DNA of 59,925 nucleotides from Myxococcota bacterium (GTDB taxonomy: Bacteria; Myxococcota_A; Polyangia; Fen-1088): NCBI GenBank assembly GCA_025934105.1, contig JAICYS010000004.1, forward strand, positions 1-59,925, given 5' to 3'. The notes under the pieces were generated by a model, which saw only the letters and a program-made list of their open reading frames with translations, was not told the DNA's origin and made no database searches. Shown piece after piece: positions 55,845-59,925 of this stretch. The stretch's first letter is position 1. Each line of letters starts with the position of its first letter. The translations under genes and the position numbers were made by a program.

Positions 55845-56753
55845 TCAGTCCCGCATCTTCGCCCAGGCGGGGGGGGGCGCTTCAATCGACATCGTCTCGC
55901 CCGAGCGCGGGTGCCGAAAGTGGATCGCCCAGGCGTGCAGCCTCAGCCCGGTCTCCGGGGCGGCGCTGCCGCCGTCACCGTAGAGCGGGTCGCCGACGAT
56001 CGGGTGGCCGGCCGCCGCCAGGTGTGCCCGGACCTGGTGCGCGCGCCCTTTCGAAAGCCGCACCCGCACCAGGCTGGTCTGGCCGCGCGGCTCCAGCAGC
56101 TCCCAGGTGGTGTGCGCCGCCAGCGGCGCGCGCCCGCCCCCGACGCGCACGCGCGCGCCGCGGCGCCCGGCGCGTCCGATCGGTTCCAGCGACTCGCCCG
56201 CGCCGGCGGCGCCGTGCACCTCGGCCAGATAGATCTTCTCGCAGCTCGGGTCGGCCAGCGCGCGCCGCAACGCGCGCCAGGCGTCCGGCCGGCGCGCCGC
56301 CAGCAGCACCCCGCTGGTCGCGGTGTCCAGCCGATGCACCAGACCGCCCTCGCGCGGGTCGGGTGAGGCCGCCGCGCACTCCGGGAACCGCCCCACCAGC
56401 GCGTTGGCCGCCGTCCCTCGCTCGCCCGCCGACAGCGGGTGAGAGGGGATTCCCGCCGGCTTGGCGACCGCCACGAAGTCCGCGTCCGCCAGCAGCACCT
56501 CCAGCGCGGCGGCCGCTTCGGGCGTCACCCGGCGTCCTTCGGGCGTCTCGGCCCCGCTCCGGGCGTCGTCCACCTCCAGCGTTTGACCGGCGCGAACCCG
56601 GTCGCCCTTTCGCGCGGGCCGACCGTCGAGGCGCACCGCGCCGGCGGCGACCAACCGGCGGGCCGCCGCCACCGACAGCCCGGGGATGGCGCGCGCGACA
56701 GCTCCGTCGACGCGGGCGCCGGCCGCGTCCGGCTCGATCGCGAACCGACCCAC
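55845..56753 (-). CDS. RluA-family RNA pseudouridine synthase
   Basis: A 302-residue enzyme isomerising uridine to pseudouridine in rRNA or tRNA. It has an N-terminal S4-like RNA-binding segment (SVAAARRLVAAGAVRLDGRPA) and the RluA catalytic domain with VAVAKPAGIPSHP, the catalytic Asp in GLVHRLDTATSGVLL and GRAHQVRAHLAAAGHPIVGD. GTG 56753 was chosen, 8 bp after the mltD stop. The exact target (RluA, RluC or RluD type) cannot be told from sequence. Confidence 0.9.
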   Translation of the reverse strand: MGRFAIEPDAAGARVDGAVARAIPGLSVAAARRLVAAGAVRLDGRPARKGDRVRAGQTLEVDDARSGAETPEGRRVTPEAAAALEVLLADADFVAVAKPAGIPSHPLSAGERGTAANALVGRFPECAAASPDPREGGLVHRLDTATSGVLLAARRPDAWRALRRALADPSCEKIYLAEVHGAAGAGESLEPIGRAGRRGARVRVGGGRAPLAAHTTWELLEPRGQTSLVRVRLSKGRAHQVRAHLAAAGHPIVGDPLYGDGGSAAPETGLRLHAWAIHFRHPRSGETMSIEAPPPAWAKMRD

Positions 56754-56761
56754 GCGACCCG

Positions 56762-58966
56762 CTACTTCTTCTTGGCGGCCGGGCGCGCGGGCTTGCCGGC
56801 GCCCGACTTGCCCGTGGCCGACTTGCCGGCGCCCGACCTGCCGGGGGCCGACTTGCCGGCGCCCGATCGGGGCGCCGCGGCCAGCCGCGCCTTCTTCTTG
56901 GTCTCGTCGCCGCCGTGCGCCGCCGCGCCGGCCCTTCGGGACGCCGGCTCGGCACTGGCGTGGGCCGACCCGACCTTTCGTTCGGGGCGGCGCTCGCCCG
57001 GCGTCAGCCCGCGCGTCACCTCGTGCGGCGCCTCGCCGGTCGGCGAGTAGACGACGATCCGGTCGCCGGCGTGCAGCTCGGTGTTGTACGAGAAGCGATT
57101 GATGCGGGCCAGGTCGCCCGGCGTCAGCCCGTAGCGCCGCCCCAGCTTCGCCAGCGTGTCGCCGGACCTGCAGGTGTACGTGAGGCGCTTCTTGCCGCGG
57201 CGGGCGGTCTCCAGCTGCAGGAACTCTTCCGAGCCCAGCGTGACGACGCGGACCCGGGCGGGATCCAGCAGCATCACCCCCGACGGGTCGAAGTCCTTGC
57301 GCACGAAGACCTGCAGGATCATTCCGGCGTGCAGCTTGGCCACCGGGTCGAGGTTGTTCCACTCGACCAGGTCGTCAGCGCGGACGCCGAACACGTCGGC
57401 CACTTCGTCCAGGCCGTCACCCTCGCGCGTGCGATAGAAGACCCGCTCGCGCCCGTCGTAATTGAACGAGCGATCCGGCACGGCGACCAGCACCGTGTCA
57501 TCGTCGGCGCCGCGCTGGCCCTCCTTGGCCCCCTCGTCGGACGAGGAGCCCTGTTCGCTCTTGGCGGCGACGGCGGAGGCGCGGCGCGGAACGACGATGG
57601 TCGTTCCGCCGCGCAGCTCGATCGAGTCGCGGACGCCGTTCATCTTGCGAAGCTGCTTGGCGGACGTGCCGTGCGCTCGGGCCACGTCGTCCAGCGTCTC
57701 GCCGAAGCGCAGCACCACCGTCTCGACCTTGTCGCTGTCTCGATTCTTGTCGATGCTGGCCGCATAGACGGCCGCGGTGCCGGGCGGCAGCCGCACCTTG
57801 GCCGCTGCTCGGTCGGGCGGCGTGCGGTCGCGGATCAGGTCGGGGTTCAACGCCTCGATGACTTCCGGCTTCGTTCCAGCGGCCCGCGCGATCGTCGCCA
57901 GCGCCGTGCCGGGCGCCACGTCGACCTCCTCGTACGCGAACGGCGCGTCCGCCGTGACGTCGCCGAATCCGAACGCGGCCAGATTGTGCCCGACGATCGC
58001 GGCCGCCAGGATCTTCGGCACGTAAAGCGTGGACTCCCACGGCAGGCCCGCCTCGTGCCGGGTCAGCTCCCAGTAGTCGTTGGTGTTGTACGACGTGATC
58101 GATCGCAGCACCGAGCCGTAGCCGGCGTTGTAGGCCGCGAACACCAGGTACCAGGAGCCGAACCGGACGTAGAGATCCTTCAAGTACCGCGCCGCCGCCT
58201 CGACGGACCGCTCGGGATCCCGCCGGGCGTCGACCCAGTAACTGACCTCCAGGCCGTAGGCGCGCGCGGCGCTGGGCATGAATTGCCAGATCCCGCCGGC
58301 GCCGACTCGCGAGCGGGCGCCCGTGTCGAAGCCGCTCTCGACCATCGCGACGTAGAAGAGATCCTTGGGCAGGCCCTGGCGGACCAGCTCCTTTTCGAAC
58401 AGGTCGCGGTAGCGGCCCGCCCGGCGGAGCCATCCCGACATGATCAGGTGCCCCTTGGGATCGTTCTTGAAGTAGTCGAGATACCGCAGGACCTGCGCGT
58501 CCCAGCGCACCGGCAGGTCGGGCAGCGCCAGGCTGCGCAGCCATTCGGAATCCGGAGGTGGGGCGGGGCGATCGGCGGTGATGGGGCGCGGCGAGCGCAG
58601 CTCGGCGGGGACGTCGCCGCTGCCGCCCCATTCGCCGGGCAGCGAGCTGGGGGGAAGCACGCCGTCCTCGTCGGAGGCGCTGGCCGCCGCGCCGCGGCCG
58701 GGCCGCGGGAAGGTTGCTTCTTCGAACCGGCGGATCTCGCGCAGCTCGGGGCTCTCCACGGCGGCGGCGCTGTCGTCGTCGTCGACGGGGGAGCCGCGCA
58801 CGGCGCGGCGTTCGGCCAGGCTGCGCTCGGGCGGATCCGCCGGCCCGGTCACGGGGTGCGCGGGCGCCGCGTGACCGGCGGCGGGCCGCGCGGCGACCAA
58901 AAACGCCAGCGCGATCGTCGAACCGGCGACCGCGCGCCGCGCGCGCGTGTGAACAGACACCGCCAT
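56762..58966 (-). CDS. mltD: MltD-like membrane-bound lytic transglycosylase with LysM repeats
   Basis: A 734-residue periplasmic enzyme that cleaves peptidoglycan glycan strands with formation of anhydro-muramyl ends. It has a signal sequence, a low-complexity linker, and a GH23 domain at about 170-330 with catalytic Glu in VAMVESGFDTGARS and GIWQFMPSAARAYGLEV and FAAYNAGYGSV. At least three LysM-type repeats follow between 375 and 640. The C-terminal tail is very basic and repetitive (KSGAGK/RSGAGK units), unlike E. coli MltD. A TACGAT hexamer lies 9 nt before the ATG on the minus strand. RluA-type and GATase genes follow. Confidence 0.92.
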   Translation of the reverse strand: MAVSVHTRARRAVAGSTIALAFLVAARPAAGHAAPAHPVTGPADPPERSLAERRAVRGSPVDDDDSAAAVESPELREIRRFEEATFPRPGRGAAASASDEDGVLPPSSLPGEWGGSGDVPAELRSPRPITADRPAPPPDSEWLRSLALPDLPVRWDAQVLRYLDYFKNDPKGHLIMSGWLRRAGRYRDLFEKELVRQGLPKDLFYVAMVESGFDTGARSRVGAGGIWQFMPSAARAYGLEVSYWVDARRDPERSVEAAARYLKDLYVRFGSWYLVFAAYNAGYGSVLRSITSYNTNDYWELTRHEAGLPWESTLYVPKILAAAIVGHNLAAFGFGDVTADAPFAYEEVDVAPGTALATIARAAGTKPEVIEALNPDLIRDRTPPDRAAAKVRLPPGTAAVYAASIDKNRDSDKVETVVLRFGETLDDVARAHGTSAKQLRKMNGVRDSIELRGGTTIVVPRRASAVAAKSEQGSSSDEGAKEGQRGADDDTVLVAVPDRSFNYDGRERVFYRTREGDGLDEVADVFGVRADDLVEWNNLDPVAKLHAGMILQVFVRKDFDPSGVMLLDPARVRVVTLGSEEFLQLETARRGKKRLTYTCRSGDTLAKLGRRYGLTPGDLARINRFSYNTELHAGDRIVVYSPTGEAPHEVTRGLTPGERRPERKVGSAHASAEPASRRAGAAAHGGDETKKKARLAAAPRSGAGKSAPGRSGAGKSATGKSGAGKPARPAAKKK

Positions 58967-59020
58967 TGTCGGCGGATCGTAGCGGATCGAGTCGGAGACG
59001 ACAAAATTCCGCGCATTCGC

Positions 59021-59048
59021 TTGAATGTTCCAAGCAGGGTGCTATAGA
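59021..59048 (+). promoter_or_regulatory. Sigma-70-type promoter of tatA
   Basis: TTGAAT (59021-59026), 16-bp spacer, TATAGA (59043-59048). The ATG of tatA begins 10 nt after the -10 element ends, so the leader would be only a few nucleotides. It faces the mltD promoter region on the other strand. Confidence 0.65.
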
Positions 59049-59057
59049 TGCCCCGTT

Positions 59058-59279
59058 ATGCCCTTCGGCATGGGCTTCGGCGAGCTGTTGCTCGTATTGA
59101 TCATCGTGGTCGTCGTCTTCGGCGCGTCCAAGCTGCCTCAGCTTGGCGACGGGCTGGGCAAGGCGATCAAGAACTTCAAGCGTGCGGTGAACACGCAGGA
59201 CGAGATCGACGTCTCGCCCACCACGAAAAAGAACGAGCTCGACGACGAAGCCGGCAAGTCCGGCAAATCCGGCAGCTGA
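59058..59279 (+). CDS. tatA: Sec-independent protein translocase subunit TatA
   Basis: Pore-forming subunit of the twin-arginine translocase that exports folded proteins. The 73-residue protein has an N-terminal transmembrane helix ([14 protein letters not shown]), the hinge and amphipathic helix ([20 protein letters not shown]) and an acidic tail. ATG 59058 was chosen; an in-frame ATG at 59070 would give a product starting MGFGE. TatB and TatC are not in the window. Confidence 0.93.
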   Translation: MPFGMGFGELLLVLIIVVVVFGASKLPQLGDGLGKAIKNFKRAVNTQDEIDVSPTTKKNELDDEAGKSGKSGS

Positions 59280-59476
59280 AATCCGGCAGCCGTTTCCGTC
59301 TCTCGTTCGACGTGGCCGCGTTTCCGTCCGAACGCCGGTAGGTTTTTTTCGTATCCCGCGATCGACGGGATGCGTCTACGTAAGTGATTGTTGCGACTAG
59401 GCTTTTTACCGCGTCACGGAAACGTCAGTTGTATTACATGATTGACGCGGCAATTTGGCTATGACACCCTAAGCCA

Positions 59477-59824
59477 ATGAGCACTGCACGCACGATCAAA
59501 CGGTACGCGAATCGGAAGCTCTACGACACACGCGACAGCCGCTACGTGACGCTCGATCACATCGCGGCGATGGTGCGTGCGGGAGACGATGTTCGCGTCG
59601 TCGAGAACACCACGCGGGCCGACCTGACGACGGCCACCTTGGCGCAGATCATCTTCGAAGAAGAGAAGAAGACGCCTCGCCTGTCGGTGGCCGGCCTGCG
59701 CAAGATCATCCAGGGCGGCATGCCGGCCGCCGGCGCGCCGCCGGTCGCGGGCGCGCCCCCTGTTCCGGCGGCGCCGGGCAGCGGCACGGCCGGGTCGGGC
59801 GGCGTCGGCGGCGCCGCCGCCTAA
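59477..59824 (+). CDS. PhaR-type N-terminal-domain protein (polyhydroxyalkanoate regulator-like)
   Basis: A 115-residue protein whose first 70 residues match the PHB accumulation-regulator N-terminal (DNA-binding) domain: [20 protein letters not shown] and [16 protein letters not shown]. The remainder is a Pro/Gly/Ala-rich tail; the usual PHA-binding C-terminal domains of PhaR are missing. The upstream 200 bp are AT-richer than the surroundings, but I could not fit a clean promoter. A role in polyhydroxyalkanoate control is inferred from family only. Confidence 0.85.
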   Translation: MSTARTIKRYANRKLYDTRDSRYVTLDHIAAMVRAGDDVRVVENTTRADLTTATLAQIIFEEEKKTPRLSVAGLRKIIQGGMPAAGAPPVAGAPPVPAAPGSGTAGSGGVGGAAA

Positions 59825-59925
59825 CCGCTTCGGTTCGCGGCGGGTCGATCGCGCCCGTCGCGGGAGGTTCGGAACCGTCTCAGGGTTCCGAAGTCCTTAG
59901 AAATCGAAGCCGCCGGAGAGCGAGA

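Noticed and set aside
59351-59372. Hairpin ATCCCG/CGGGAT after tatA as a terminator
   Set aside because: The T-run lies before the stem on the plus strand, and the minus strand has an A-run, so it does not fit a Rho-independent terminator in either direction.

Overview
This window is high-GC chromosomal DNA (roughly 70% G+C by eye) packed with short-spaced, often start/stop-overlapping genes. The gene content points to a member of the Myxococcota (former Deltaproteobacteria): a CdnL/CarD-type transcription factor, a degenerate receiver-PATAN-TPR protein, an enhancer-binding response regulator, many TPR lipoproteins, thrombospondin-type-3 and disulfide-rich surface proteins, and ParB-binding (parS) sites of mixed Bacillus/Myxococcus form. 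The family level is inference from gene content only. I see no rRNA, tRNA, insertion sequence, prophage or CRISPR array.

The window spans the replication-origin region. dnaA, dnaN, recF and gyrB run leftward (41.8 to 35.3 kb), while rpmH, rnpA, yidD and yidC run rightward (42.5 to 44.9 kb). Candidate origin elements lie on both sides of dnaA: an AT-rich tract with DnaA-box-like 9-mers between dnaN and dnaA, and a promoter/DnaA-box region between dnaA and rpmH. About 12 kb to the left, three parS-like sites flank a stretch of about 960 bp with no recognisable gene between rsmG and bioF, where parA-parB might have been expected. jag (khpB), usually next to yidC, is displaced to 31.6-32.1 kb on the other strand.

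Region by region. 0-6.6 kb: end of a propionyl-CoA-carboxylase-type carboxyltransferase, two lipoproteins, a Cys-repeat lipoprotein and metK. 7-11 kb (minus): PBP4-type D,D-carboxypeptidase, a SUMF1-fold protein, a MerR-TPR fusion and an unknown partner. 11-14.6 kb (plus): NtrC-type regulator, glutathione synthetase, a porin-like barrel. 14.6-16.2 kb (minus): a TSP3-repeat outer-membrane protein and tadA. 16.3-21.6 kb (plus): an M48 metalloprotease and two dynamin-like GTPases in one overlapping unit. 21.6-26.8 kb (minus): mutM, rsmA, tsaD and a receiver-PATAN-TPR protein. 26.8-34.6 kb: amgK-like kinase, rsmG, parS region, bioF-bioD, jag, pepA and cdnL. 34.8-42.5 kb: origin block, including a tandem repeat built from the 3' end of gyrB. 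42.5-46.3 kb: rpmH-rnpA-yidD-yidC, then a transaldolase-like pseudoenzyme and trmB. 46.3-59.8 kb: pectinesterase, uvrB, thiE, a cpoB/pal-like pair, dedA, agmatine-to-putrescine genes, a GATase, an RluA-type pseudouridine synthase, an MltD-like transglycosylase, tatA and a PhaR-N-domain protein.

A recurring feature is a -10-like hexamer only 6-10 nt ahead of the start codon with no Shine-Dalgarno sequence. This suggests that several of these genes are transcribed as leaderless mRNAs.
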